From contig NZ_PGVG01000058.1 in NCBI RefSeq assembly GCF_002795245.1, positions 1 to 33,914 of the forward strand: a stretch of 33,914 nucleotides of DNA. Reading direction: 5' to 3'. The position numbers were made by a program, and so were the translations under genes. Positions 7,709 through 15,367 of this stretch are shown in pieces. Source of the DNA: Bradyrhizobium forestalis (GTDB taxonomy: Bacteria > Pseudomonadota > Alphaproteobacteria > Rhizobiales > Xanthobacteraceae). The notes beneath the pieces were generated by a model. It ran no database searches and was not told the DNA's origin. It saw nothing but the letters and a program-made list of their open reading frames with translations. Each line of letters starts with the position of its first letter. Position 1 is the first letter of the stretch.

Positions 7709-8491
7709 GTGACGCCCATCATGATCGCTGCCCTTGGATTGCTGATGGTGGCCACCGCGTTCCTGTCGGGGCTGTTCGGCATGGCGGGCGGGCTGATCCT
7801 GATCGGTGTGCTCCTGGCCCTGATGCCGCTGCCGACCGCGATGGTGCTGCATGCGATCACGCAGATGGCCTCGAACGGCTGGCGTGCGTTCTTGTGGCGG
7901 GCGCATATCCGCTGGCGGCCGGTCGCGAACTATATGGTCGGCGCTGCCGTTGCGCTCGCCGCGTGGTCGCTGACCCGCTACGTGCCGGACAAGCCGCTCG
8001 CGCTGCTGATGCTGGGCGCCACGCCCTTCATGGCGCGGCTCTTGCCCGCGAACATCAAGCCGGATCCTGATAGGCTCTGGCAGGGCACGGTCTATGGCAC
8101 GATCTGCATGGGCTTGATGTTGATGACCGGCGTCTCCGGCCCGCTGCTCGACACCTTCTTCCTCGGCGGCGATTTCGGCCGGCGCGAGAAGGTCGCGACC
8201 AAGGCGATGTGCCAGCTCGTCAGCCATTTCACCAAGCTGGTCTATTTCGGCGGCATCATCGATCAGGCCGCCAGCCTCGATCCCGTGCTCGCCGGCGTCG
8301 CGATTGCCGCCTCGATGCTCGGCACCACGCTGGCGCGGCGCATCCTCGAAGCCATGACCGACCAGCAGTTCATCGCCTGGTCCAACAAGCTGATCACCAC
8401 CATTGCCTGCTACTACATCGCCTATGGCGGCTGGCTCCTGGTTCGCACCCCGGTGCTGGCCGCCTTCGAGAAGGGAGGAGGTTCGCCATGA
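7709..8491 (+). CDS. TauE/SafE family sulfite/anion exporter
   Basis: A 260-residue, strongly hydrophobic inner-membrane protein with about seven to eight helices. The first has LSGLFGMAGGLILIGVLLAL, a typical TauE/SafE glycine-rich entry motif. A second half-repeat contains TGVSGPLLDTFFLGG, the usual pseudo-repeat of the family. Members export sulfite, sulfoacetate or related organosulfonates; the substrate here cannot be read from sequence. The GTG at 7709 is chosen because AGGAG lies at 7695-7699 and upstream sequence belongs to a palindromic repeat. The gene's stop overlaps the start of the 76-residue gene (ATGA), implying translational coupling. A divergent LysR gene may control it. Confidence 0.88.
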   Translation: MTPIMIAALGLLMVATAFLSGLFGMAGGLILIGVLLALMPLPTAMVLHAITQMASNGWRAFLWRAHIRWRPVANYMVGAAVALAAWSLTRYVPDKPLALLMLGATPFMARLLPANIKPDPDRLWQGTVYGTICMGLMLMTGVSGPLLDTFFLGGDFGRREKVATKAMCQLVSHFTKLVYFGGIIDQAASLDPVLAGVAIAASMLGTTLARRILEAMTDQQFIAWSNKLITTIACYYIAYGGWLLVRTPVLAAFEKGGGSP

Positions 8492-8718
8492 GCTGTAGCG
8501 CCGATCCGCTGGTGCTGGACTTCGTCGAATGGGTCGCGCGCGAGCCGCGCGCCTATGCCGAGGTGATTTCGACCTGGAAGACCTCGTGCCCGCGCCTCAC
8601 CATCTGGGAAGACGCCGCCGACCGCGGCTATGTCGCGCGCGAGACGGTTGCGGGCGTGGGGCTGGTCATCGCGGTGACGGAAGGCGGCGAGCGGCTGTTG
8701 CGTGCGAACGGGCGGTGA
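8488..8718 (+). CDS. small winged-helix-like protein
   Basis: A 76-residue protein whose ATG overlaps the exporter stop codon (ATGA), with GGGAGGAGG just upstream. The sequence has a first helix (PLVLDFVEWVAREPRAYAEVISTW), a segment CPRLTIWEDAADRGYV that resembles a recognition-helix region, and a hairpin with VAVTEGG-like text (VIAVTEGGERLLRANG). That order suggests a compact winged-helix fold, as in many small rhizobial hypothetical proteins. DNA binding is not shown. Coupling to the exporter suggests a related role. Confidence 0.75.
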   Translation: MSCSADPLVLDFVEWVAREPRAYAEVISTWKTSCPRLTIWEDAADRGYVARETVAGVGLVIAVTEGGERLLRANGR

Positions 8719-8733
8719 GGAAAACGCGCCGCT

Positions 8734-8831
8734 GTCATCATCCGCGAAGGCGGATGATCCAGTAAACACCGGCAGTCGTGGATCTCACAACCGCCGCGGC
8801 GTACTGGATGCCCCGCCTGCGCGGGGCATGA
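8734..8831. repeat. palindromic repeat with GGATGATCCAGTA arms
   Basis: It begins with the hairpin TCATCCGC-GAAG-GCGGATGA (about 8737-8756), then CCAGTA, a spacer, and the inverse TACTGGATG followed by CCCCGCCTGCGCGGGG, ending in CATGAC. This is a composite inverted repeat of the type found between genes throughout Bradyrhizobium-like genomes. It directly follows the 76-residue gene and may act as its transcription end. Confidence 0.7.
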
Positions 8832-8865
8832 CAACAGAGCTTGGCGTGCGCGCCTCTCACCACAT

Positions 8866-8946
8866 CGTCATTGCGAGCGCCAGCGAAGCAATCCAGAATG
8901 CTTGCGCGGCGGCAGCCTGGATTGCGTCGCTGCCTTCGCAATGACG
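8866..8946. repeat. palindromic repeat CGTCATTGCGAG...TCGCAATGACG
   Basis: Outer arms CGTCATTGCGAG (8866-8877) and TCGCAATGACG (8936-8946) are inverted copies. Inner arms GCAATCCAG and CTGGATTGC are also inverted. This word pattern is a very common dispersed element in Bradyrhizobium-like genomes. It ends only 11 bases before the GST start, so it may carry part of that gene's leader. Confidence 0.8.
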
Positions 8947-8957
8947 GAACACTGGCC

Positions 8958-9656
8958 ATGTCACTCAAACTCTTCGAGCTCGTCGGCACCGATCCCTTGC
9001 GCCCCTTCAGCCCGTATTGCTGGCGCACGCGGATGGCGCTGGCGCACAAGGGGCTGGCGGCGGAATCGCTGCCCTGGCGCTTCACCGAGAAGAGCGCGCT
9101 TGCCCCGCACGGCTCGGAGAAGGTCCCGGTGCTGTTGCACGATGACAAGGCGGTGGCCGACTCCTGGACGATCGCGACCTATCTCGAAGACCATTTCCCG
9201 GATCGGCAGTCACTGTTCGGCGGGGCGGGCGGGCGTGCCATGGCGCGCATGATCAATGCGTGGGGCGACATCGCCATCGTCGGCGGCATCTTTCCGCTCA
9301 TCATCGCCGATATCCCGAAGAACCTCGCCGAGGTCGACGCCGCCTATTTCCGCAAGTCGCGCGAGGCGCGCTTCGGCGGCAGGACTCTCGAGGAGATCAT
9401 GGCGAGCCGCGACGCCGGCGTCGTCGCGTTCCGCAAATCGCTTGAGGTGATGCGCCAGACCTTCAAGACGCAGCCGTTTCTCGGCGGACAGGCGCCGAAC
9501 TATGCCGACTACATCGTGTTCGGTGGTTTCCAATGGGCGCGCGTGGTGAGCCCGTTCAAGCTGCTCGAAGCGGATGATCCGGTCTATGCCTGGCGGGAAA
9601 AGCTGCTGGATGCGTTCGACGGCATGGCGCGCAAATCGCCGGGGCATGAGGTGTAG
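8958..9656 (+). CDS. glutathione S-transferase, LigE-like
   Basis: A 232-residue cytosolic GST. The thioredoxin-like N-terminal domain (about 1-80) has SPYCWRTRMALAHKGL, where the Ser/Cys would activate glutathione, and EKVPVLLHDDKAVADSWTIATYLE, the glutathione-binding cis-Pro and Ser motif. The helical C-terminal domain (about 90-225) includes QPFLGGQAPNYADYIVFGGFQW, the usual N-capping box. The SPYxWRT...ALxHKGL pattern resembles bacterial beta-etherases such as LigE, which cleave aryl ether bonds of lignin fragments, but substrate cannot be assigned. The ATG at 8958 is chosen because upstream in-frame sequence lies inside a repeat. Two other GST genes lie at 15698-16348 and 30974-31564. 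Confidence 0.88.
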   Translation: MSLKLFELVGTDPLRPFSPYCWRTRMALAHKGLAAESLPWRFTEKSALAPHGSEKVPVLLHDDKAVADSWTIATYLEDHFPDRQSLFGGAGGRAMARMINAWGDIAIVGGIFPLIIADIPKNLAEVDAAYFRKSREARFGGRTLEEIMASRDAGVVAFRKSLEVMRQTFKTQPFLGGQAPNYADYIVFGGFQWARVVSPFKLLEADDPVYAWREKLLDAFDGMARKSPGHEV

Positions 9657-9667
9657 GCACACTCCCT

Positions 9668-9704
9668 CCACTGTCGTCCCCGCGAACCGCGGGGACGACA
9701 GTGG
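9668..9704. terminator. perfect 16-bp hairpin between convergent genes
   Basis: Arms 9668-9683 and 9689-9704 are perfectly complementary, with loop GAACC, starting 12 bases after the GST stop. The core CTGTCGTCCCCGCG relates it to the CTGTCGTCC repeat type at 25337-25504. No T-run follows. It lies between the GST gene and the convergent CWC gene and could end both transcripts. Confidence 0.6.
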
Positions 9705-9726
9705 CGTGTGTCGCGCGCTCCCGCAT

Positions 9727-9927
9727 CTAACCAGCAGCGCTCGCCTCGGCTGCCTTCCGCAGACACTCCCGGCACAAACAATCCTCACCCTCGATCGGCA
9801 TCGGCAGGCGCGCAGTCTCCTCCGCGCACCAGCAATTGCCCGAGAGGTCGCAGCCGAACTCGGTGCCGCAGCGGGAGCAGGCCAGGCGGCGTGGTTCCCG
9901 CAACGCGGATTCTTTCGGATTTGTCAT
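9727..9927 (-). CDS. cysteine-rich CWC family protein
   Basis: A 66-residue protein with eight cysteines: C17, C20, C26, C32, C34, C50, C52 and C55. The order CSRCGTEFGC...NCWC...CLCREC fits the small 'cysteine-rich CWC' family, named for its Cys-Trp-Cys motif and probably metal-binding. Function is unknown in the family as far as I know. The ATG at 9927 is the only plausible start. The gene is convergent with the GST gene and divergent from the DUF1800 gene. Confidence 0.82.
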   Translation of the reverse strand: MTNPKESALREPRRLACSRCGTEFGCDLSGNCWCAEETARLPMPIEGEDCLCRECLRKAAEASAAG

Positions 9928-10041
9928 GATTTACGCCGAAGCTTCGCCGTCATTTTCATGTCGGGTTCATATGTCGCTGCGCTATATTATTCGCCGAGCA
10001 CGTATCAGGAAAGCGGCTCCCAGCGCGCGAAGGACAGATCA

Positions 10042-11595
10042 ATGGCCCGCGATTCGCAAGCCGCCCTCGTCGCGCTCAACCGCTTCGGCTTCGGCGCCCG
10101 TGGCGGTGCATCGGGCGATCTCATCAACGCAAGCTCCGATCCGCGCGGCTTCGTGAAGGCGGAGCTCGCGCGTCCCAATGGCGTGCTGCTGGAAGCGCCC
10201 GGACTGCAATCGACGCCGCAACTCGGTCAGGCCGTATTTGCCTATCAGGATCAGGTCAAACAGGCGCGTGAGGCCGCCAAGGCCGCGGCGCCCGCCGAAA
10301 CGCCGGCACAAGCGCCTGCCGATCAGAAGCCCGCCCTGCGCCGCAATCTCTCGCTGAACGCAGCGGCGGAGATCACCGGCCAGATGACCGATGCCAGGCC
10401 CGCCGAGAACACCGCTCGGCCCGAGGCCATGCAGCCGAGCGCCTCCCCGCCGCCTGCCGCAAAGCCCGCGCCGCAGCCGCTCAACGTCATCCAGAAGACC
10501 TTTCGCGCCGAGGCGCTGGCGCGCCTGCAGCGCGCGACGCTGGTCGAGTGCGGTTTCACCGAGCGTCTCGTCGTGTTCTGGTCCAACCATTTCTGCATCT
10601 CCGCCAGCAAGGGCGAGCTGGCACGGATCTGGGCCGGCGCGTTCGAGCGCGAGGCGATCAGGCCCCACGTGCTCGGGCGCTTCGCGGACATGCTGAAGGC
10701 GGTCGAGCAGCATCCGGCGATGCTGTTCTTCCTGGACAACCAGCAATCGCTCGGCCCGGATTCGCGCGCCGGGCAAAACCGCAAGCGCGGGCTGAACGAA
10801 AATCTCGCGCGCGAGATCATGGAGCTGCATACGCTCGGCGTCGGCGGCGGCTACACGCAAGGCGACGTCACCTCGCTCGCGCGCATCATCACCGGTTGGA
10901 CCTTTGCCGGAAGGCAGGGGCAGTTGGGGGTCCCCGGCTCCTTCGTCTTCAATGTCAATGCGCATCAGCCCGGGCCGCAAGTCCTGCTCGGCAAGACCTA
11001 CGATCAGGCGGGCCTCGCACAGGGCGAAGCTGCGCTCGCCGACCTCGCGCGACATCCGTCGACCGCGAATTTCATCGCCGCCAAATTCGTCCGTCACTTC
11101 GTCGCAGATGATCCGCCGCCGGCGCTCGTTGCGCGCCTGCGCGACGTCTTCGTCAAGACCGACGGAGATCTCAAGGCGATGGCGATCACGCTCGTCGATT
11201 CCGACGAGGCTTGGCGCGCGCCGCTCACCAAGATGCGCTCGCCTTACGATTTCCTGGTTGCGAGCGGCCGGCTGCTGGCGCGCGTGCCGGAGGATCCCGG
11301 CGCCTATCTGAACAATCTCAATCTGCTCGGCCAGCCGCTATGGTCACCGCCGGGCCCCAACGGCTTCCCCGATACCAGCGCCGCCTGGGCCGCGCCTGAA
11401 GGCATCAAGCTCAGGCTCGACATCGCGGCGCAGATCGGCGCGCGGCTCGGCAACAATTTCGATCCGCTCGATCTCCTGGAGTTCGCGGCCGCCGATGCGG
11501 CCTCGACCGAAACGCGGCGAACCATCGAGCGCGCGGAGTCGCGGCAGCAGGCGCTGGCGCTGCTGTTGATGTCGCCGGAAATGCAGAGGAGATGA
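10042..11595 (+). CDS. DUF1800 domain protein
   Basis: A 517-residue protein of the DUF1800 family, usually found paired with a DUF1501 protein. Family-type text includes ALNRFGFGARGG near the N-terminus, RLVVFWSNHFCIS, ENLAREIMELHTLGVGGGYTQGDV (about 253-276) and TGWTFAG. An Ala/Pro/Gln-rich low-complexity insertion lies at about 80-150. The function is not established; the pair is often exported or envelope-linked, but I see no clear signal peptide here. Start: the ATG at 10042 follows AAGGA by seven bases, and the upstream frame runs through non-coding sequence and the antisense CWC gene. Its stop overlaps the start of the next gene, implying coupled translation. Confidence 0.9.
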   Translation: MARDSQAALVALNRFGFGARGGASGDLINASSDPRGFVKAELARPNGVLLEAPGLQSTPQLGQAVFAYQDQVKQAREAAKAAAPAETPAQAPADQKPALRRNLSLNAAAEITGQMTDARPAENTARPEAMQPSASPPPAAKPAPQPLNVIQKTFRAEALARLQRATLVECGFTERLVVFWSNHFCISASKGELARIWAGAFEREAIRPHVLGRFADMLKAVEQHPAMLFFLDNQQSLGPDSRAGQNRKRGLNENLAREIMELHTLGVGGGYTQGDVTSLARIITGWTFAGRQGQLGVPGSFVFNVNAHQPGPQVLLGKTYDQAGLAQGEAALADLARHPSTANFIAAKFVRHFVADDPPPALVARLRDVFVKTDGDLKAMAITLVDSDEAWRAPLTKMRSPYDFLVASGRLLARVPEDPGAYLNNLNLLGQPLWSPPGPNGFPDTSAAWAAPEGIKLRLDIAAQIGARLGNNFDPLDLLEFAAADAASTETRRTIERAESRQQALALLLMSPEMQRR

Positions 11596-12818
11596 TGATG
11601 ATGATCGACTGCGTCGAGAACCGGCTCCTGACATCGCGCCGTCGTCTCCTGCTCGGCGGCGCCTCCTTTGCGGCCTGGGCTTACCTGCCGAAATTGGCCC
11701 GCGCGGCCGATGGGCGCGATCCGCGATTGATCGTGGTGATCCTGCGCGGCGCGCTGGATGGGCTCTCGACCGTCGCGCCGATCGGCGACCCCGATTATGC
11801 CGGCCTGCACGGATCGATCGCGCTTGCGGCCGACGGTGCGCATCCCGCGATCAAGCTCGACTCGTTCTTCGCATTGCATCCGGGGATGCCGGAGTTTGCG
11901 CGCATGTATCGGGACGGGCATGCTGCGGTGCTCCATGCGGTGGCGACGCCCTATCGCGACCGCTCCCATTTCGACGGCCAGGACGTGCTCGAAAGCGGCT
12001 ATGCCGGCCCGGGCCGCGTGCAGTCCGGCTGGCTCAACCGCGCGCTGGAAGCGCTGCCGCGCGGCGAGCGGGTGTCGAGCGGGCTTGCGGTCGGGCCCAC
12101 CACGCCGCTGGTGCTGCGTGGCAACGCGCCCACCGTCGGCTGGGCGCCGGTGGCGCTGCCGCAGGCGGATGACGACACCGCGATGCGCCTCGTCGAGCTC
12201 TACCGCCACCGTGATCCCGCGCTGGCCTCGGCGTTGTCGCAAGGCCTCCAGCTCGACAAGGTCGCGAGCGGCGACGACATGAAGGCGACGCGCGGCAACG
12301 CCGTCGCACAGATGCGCCAGGTCGCGCGCGGCGCCGCCAAACTGATGGCGGCCGACGATGGCCCGCGCATTGCCGCGCTCGCCTTCGACGGCTGGGACAC
12401 GCATGCCAATGAAGGCGGCCCTGTGGGGCGTCTCGCCTTCCTGCTCGGCGGGCTCGATGGCGCGCTCGCCGAATTCGAAAGCGGCTTGGGGAATCGCTGG
12501 CGCGACACCGTCGTGGTCGTCGCCACCGAGTTCGGTCGCACCGCGCGCATCAACGGCACCGACGGCACCGATCACGGCACGGCTACGGTCGCACTGCTCG
12601 CCGGCGGCGCCGTGAAAGGCGGCCGCGTCATCTCAGATTGGCCGGGCCTCAAACTCGCGAACTTGTATGAGGGCCGCGACCTCAAGCCGACCACTGACTT
12701 GCGCTCCGTGATCAAAGGCGTGCTGCAGGACCAGTTCGGCCTGTCCGATCGCGTGCTGGCAGAGACGGTGTTTCCGGATAGCGCGGCCGTGAAGCCAGTG
12801 AAGGGGCTGGTTGTTTAG
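11592..12818 (+). CDS. DUF1501 protein with Tat signal
   Basis: A 408-residue protein of the DUF1501 family (sulfatase/alkaline-phosphatase-like fold). The N-terminus carries a twin-arginine signal: SRRRLLLGG (about 15-23), a hydrophobic stretch and ARA before AADG, so it is likely exported folded to the periplasm. Family text includes VVILRGALDGLSTVAP, DRSHFDGQDVLESG, DGWDTHANEGG (a likely metal-ligand region) and TEFGRTARINGTDGTDHG near the C-terminus. Four consecutive ATG codons (11592-11603) overlap the DUF1800 stop; GAGGAG just upstream best fits one of the later ones, so the true start may be up to nine bases downstream. Function is unproven; the DUF1800 partner probably acts with it. 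Confidence 0.92.
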   Translation: MMMMIDCVENRLLTSRRRLLLGGASFAAWAYLPKLARAADGRDPRLIVVILRGALDGLSTVAPIGDPDYAGLHGSIALAADGAHPAIKLDSFFALHPGMPEFARMYRDGHAAVLHAVATPYRDRSHFDGQDVLESGYAGPGRVQSGWLNRALEALPRGERVSSGLAVGPTTPLVLRGNAPTVGWAPVALPQADDDTAMRLVELYRHRDPALASALSQGLQLDKVASGDDMKATRGNAVAQMRQVARGAAKLMAADDGPRIAALAFDGWDTHANEGGPVGRLAFLLGGLDGALAEFESGLGNRWRDTVVVVATEFGRTARINGTDGTDHGTATVALLAGGAVKGGRVISDWPGLKLANLYEGRDLKPTTDLRSVIKGVLQDQFGLSDRVLAETVFPDSAAVKPVKGLVV

Positions 12819-12820
12819 GC

Positions 12821-12927
12821 CGTCATTCCGGGGCGCGCGAAAGCGCGAACCCGGAATCCATTCATTCACGGGTTTTGCCGCATAATGGATTCCGGGCCCG
12901 CGCCTTGCGGCGCGTCCCGGAATGACG
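12821..12927. repeat. palindromic repeat CGTCATTCCGGGG...CCCGGAATGACG
   Basis: Outer arms CGTCATTCCGGG (start 12821) and CCCGGAATGACG (end 12927) are inverted. Inner arms CCCGGAATCCATT and AATGGATTCCGGG are also inverted, giving a two-tier stem. It sits between the DUF1501 and monooxygenase genes, where it may end the upstream transcript. Confidence 0.85.
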
Positions 12928-12960
12928 ACATGATGAGCCGAACATCAGGAGAACCACCCC

Positions 12961-13284
12961 ATGTACATCGCCATGAACCGCTTCCGCGTCGCCAAGGGCT
13001 CCGAGGCCGCCTTCGAGCAGGTCTGGCTCTCGCGCGATACCCATCTCGACAAGGTGCCTGGCTTCATCGAATTCCATCTGCTGCGCGGGCCGGAAGCCGA
13101 GGACCACACGCTGTATGCCTCGCACACCGTGTGGGCGAACCACGCTGCCTTCGAGGCCTGGACCAAGTCGGAAGCGTTTCGCGCTGCGCATCAGCGGGCC
13201 GGCGACAACAAGCCGCTTTATCTCGACCATCCCCAGTTCGAAGGTTTTGAGGTGATGCAGACGGTCGGGCGCGGCGCGAAGTGA
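12961..13284 (+). CDS. antibiotic biosynthesis monooxygenase / IsdG-like protein
   Basis: A 107-residue protein with the ferredoxin-like ABM fold. Asn6, Trp67 and His77 occupy positions almost identical to the catalytic Asn7-Trp67-His77 of IsdG-type haem oxygenases, with the context NRFRV, FEAWTKSEAFRAAH. That makes haem degradation a good hypothesis, as Bradyrhizobium uses small IsdG-like enzymes (HmuQ, HmuD) to release iron from haem. However, there are no haem-uptake genes beside it, and ABM proteins can act on other substrates. AGGAGA precedes the ATG by nine bases. A convergent GNAT gene follows. Confidence 0.82.
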   Translation: MYIAMNRFRVAKGSEAAFEQVWLSRDTHLDKVPGFIEFHLLRGPEAEDHTLYASHTVWANHAAFEAWTKSEAFRAAHQRAGDNKPLYLDHPQFEGFEVMQTVGRGAK

Positions 13285-13288
13285 CGCT

Positions 13289-13333
13289 GCCGCAAAAAAA
13301 TGCGGCCCCTGTCAGACGCGGCGACTGACGGGG
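13289..13333. terminator. double hairpin between convergent genes
   Basis: GCCGCA (13289-13294) pairs with TGCGGC (13301-13306) around an A6 loop. A second stem follows: CCCC/GTCAG (13306-13315) with CTGAC/GGGG (13325-13333) and one bulged T. It begins five bases after the monooxygenase stop and could end that transcript. Neither stem is followed by a long T-run. Confidence 0.5.
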
Positions 13334-13433
13334 ACCGCTTGGGGCGCATGATCGGTGACGGGGGCCTGACCAGACGCAGTGGCAGCGTAGCCTTGCTATG
13401 TTACGCGCGGGTGACAGGCGGAGTTATCCACAG

Positions 13434-13442
13434 GCCCCGGCG
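13434..13442. promoter_or_regulatory. perfect DnaA-box-like 9-mer
   Basis: TTATCCACA exactly matches the E. coli R1 DnaA box. It lies just past the 3' end of the minus-strand GNAT gene. A single box without an AT-rich unwinding region or neighbouring boxes is not an origin; chance or a DnaA-titrating site is possible. Confidence 0.35.
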
Positions 13443-13450
13443 CGCAGGGC

Positions 13451-13906
13451 TCAGAAGATCTTGCGATAGACGATGAAGCCGGAGCGCTCCGCGACCTTGT
13501 CGTACAGGCGCTGCGCCGTGAGATTGGTCTCGTGCGTCTGCCAATAGACGCGCGGAGATCCCGCCAGTTTCGCCCGTTCGTAGACGCCATGGATCAGCGC
13601 CGAGCCGACGCCCTTGCCGCGCGCGGCTTCGGACGTGAACAGGTCCTGCAAATAGCAGGACGGCTCGATCGCGGTGGTGCTGCGATGGAAGAGATAATGC
13701 GTCAGGCCGAGCAAGCGGCCATCGCTTTCGGCGGCCAGCGCGTGCACCGGCTCATAGGCGTCGAAGAAGCGCTGCCACGTCATGCGCGTGATCTCGGGCG
13801 CGAGCGCGGTCGGACCGGAGCGACCGTAAAAGGCGTTGTAGCCGTCCCACAGCGGCACCCATTGATCGTAATCCTGCTTGGTGACGGCGCGAATGATGAG
13901 GGACAT
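13451..13906 (-). CDS. GNAT family N-acetyltransferase
   Basis: A 151-residue GNAT enzyme that would transfer an acetyl group from acetyl-CoA to an amine. The N-terminus IIRAVTKQDYDQWVPLWDGYNAFYG is typical of one GNAT subgroup. Motif A, the CoA pyrophosphate loop, is LFTSEAARGKGVGSALI (about 91-107; R-G-K-G-V-G). TNLTAQRLYDKVAERSGFIVYRK is motif B near the C-terminus. The ATG at 13906 follows AGGAATTCC. The substrate cannot be assigned. It ends close to a convergent monooxygenase gene. Confidence 0.9.
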   Translation of the reverse strand: MSLIIRAVTKQDYDQWVPLWDGYNAFYGRSGPTALAPEITRMTWQRFFDAYEPVHALAAESDGRLLGLTHYLFHRSTTAIEPSCYLQDLFTSEAARGKGVGSALIHGVYERAKLAGSPRVYWQTHETNLTAQRLYDKVAERSGFIVYRKIF

Positions 13907-14035
13907 GTGGAATTCCTGGGATATTGGAGGAAGCGAGCAGCCGGTGAAGCTTCCTTCATACGAGATGATCGCGCTGCCGATCAATCACGCCGAGATGAGG
14001 GGTGATTGAATCGGTGCAAGCTCGGAATTCGGTTC

Positions 14036-14168
14036 ACCTCTCCCGTAGGGAGAGGTCGGAGCGCATCGAAAGATGCGATCCGGGTGAGGGGTTACAGTCT
14101 CATCGAGTGCTGCGGCCCCTCACCCGGATTGCTGCGCAATCCGACCTCTCCGCGTTGGGGAGAGGTGA
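14036..14168. repeat. palindromic repeat, CACCTCTCCC/GGGAGAGGTG type
   Basis: Outer arms CACCTCTCCC and GGGGAGAGGTG are inverted; inner arms GATCCGGGTGAGGGG and CCCCTCACCCGGATT are inverted; AGGTCGGA and TCCGACCT match. Same family as 7535-7662 and 18239-18380. It occupies most of the 288-base gap between the GNAT and PAS genes; nothing else is seen there. Confidence 0.85.
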
Positions 14169-14194
14169 TCCCGCGCGCCACTATTCAACATGCA

Positions 14195-15007
14195 TCACTC
14201 CGCGACGCGCAGATACCGCATCAGCTTGCGGCTGGTCGGGTCGCGCAGGGAGCGGTAGTAGTCCGCGCGCGACGGCGCGTCGGTGTGGCGCACGAGGTCG
14301 GTCACCGGGGTGTAGCTCAGCATCCGCCCGCCGTCCGGCAGTGCGGCGCAGACGAAGCGCAGCACCTCGCCGTTGCGCAATTTGATGTTGATCGGCGTGG
14401 CATCGCCGACCCGCACCATCTCCATGCGCTGCGCGATGAAGGTGCCGAGCTCGTCCTCCGGCAGCTCGAACGCGCCGGTGTCGCGGCCGTGATACATCAG
14501 TGCGATGAAGGGCGGCTTGCCGTCGGCGATCTCGTCCGGCACCGCAAAATAATCGCGGAACGCGCGGTTGATGAATTCGGCCCGGGTCTCGGCATCGAGC
14601 AGCACGATGCCGATATCGACCTGGTCGAGCGCGGCCGACAGCCGCGCGGCCGTGGCGTGGCTCCGGCGCTCGGCCGCGAACGTGCCGAGCAGCCGCTCGC
14701 GCATCAGGCCGGTGATGCCGGCGGTGCCGGCAGCCGTGATGGCCAGGAGGCCGAGCCGGACCAGATCGGCGGGGCCATACCCGGACACGCCGTGGTGGTT
14801 GAGGAAGAACAGCGCCGCGCCGATCACCGCGACAACCACGGTCGTCATCGCGGCGGCGAGACCCGCGAGCGCGCCGGCGACGGCCACGATGCAGACGAAC
14901 AGCGGCGCGGGCGAGGGCGTGGGGACAACGCGGTCGAACAGCATGGCCAGCAGCAGGGCTGCTGCCGTCAGCGCCGGACCGGAGATCGCACGCCATCCGA
15001 AACGCAT
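14195..15007 (-). CDS. membrane PAS-domain protein without kinase
   Basis: A 270-residue protein with a four-helix hydrophobic N-terminal region (about 8-105, reminiscent of the DUF4118/KdpD membrane module), a short linker (MRERLLGTFAAERRSHATAARLS), and a PAS domain (about 125-250; PAS_7-like) with ALDQVDIGIVLLDAETRAEFINRAFRDYF. No HisKA, HATPase, GGDEF or EAL domain follows, so it may be a stand-alone sensor that passes its signal to a partner. The ATG at 15007 is preferred to GTG 15049, which lacks a ribosome site. It ends at a palindromic repeat. Two tiny membrane-protein genes lie just upstream on the same strand. Confidence 0.8.
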   Translation of the reverse strand: MRFGWRAISGPALTAAALLLAMLFDRVVPTPSPAPLFVCIVAVAGALAGLAAAMTTVVVAVIGAALFFLNHHGVSGYGPADLVRLGLLAITAAGTAGITGLMRERLLGTFAAERRSHATAARLSAALDQVDIGIVLLDAETRAEFINRAFRDYFAVPDEIADGKPPFIALMYHGRDTGAFELPEDELGTFIAQRMEMVRVGDATPINIKLRNGEVLRFVCAALPDGGRMLSYTPVTDLVRHTDAPSRADYYRSLRDPTSRKLMRYLRVAE

Positions 15008-15135
15008 GGACCAGTCTCGCTGCTCCCCAACGAGGTAACGCCCCAACACTGACTGATTGTTGCGCCACCGCGATACAGTTTCGCGCGGCGTGCTTAAGGC
15101 GCGCTTGCGTGCAAGCGTAGGGTTTTCGGATGATT

Positions 15136-15294
15136 TTAGACCATGTGCGTGTGCTTGACCTGCTGTTGCAGCGTCGGCGCATTCAGCGTCGACGTCCCCG
15201 CGCCCTTGCGTGTGCCGACGATGATCAACAGCGATGCCGCGACCAGGATGGCCGCCGTCAGGGTGATTGCAACGACTACCACAGGTGATTTCAT
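15136..15294 (-). CDS. 52-residue single-helix membrane protein
   Basis: Small reading frame below usual length cut-offs. MKSPVVVVAITLTAAILVAASLLIIVG is a clear transmembrane helix (about 4-27), followed by a short basic/polar tail (TRKGAG...HTHMV). GGGA lies five bases before the ATG. No family recognised. It lies 73 bases downstream of a similar 58-residue gene, which raises confidence that both are real. No catalytic residues. Confidence 0.5.
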   Translation of the reverse strand: MKSPVVVVAITLTAAILVAASLLIIVGTRKGAGTSTLNAPTLQQQVKHTHMV

Positions 15295-15367
15295 CGACGT
15301 CCCGTCGCGATGCCGGTCGGCGCGGGCCGCGCGGCGCCCTGAAGGCAGGTCCAGGATGAAACGGGAA

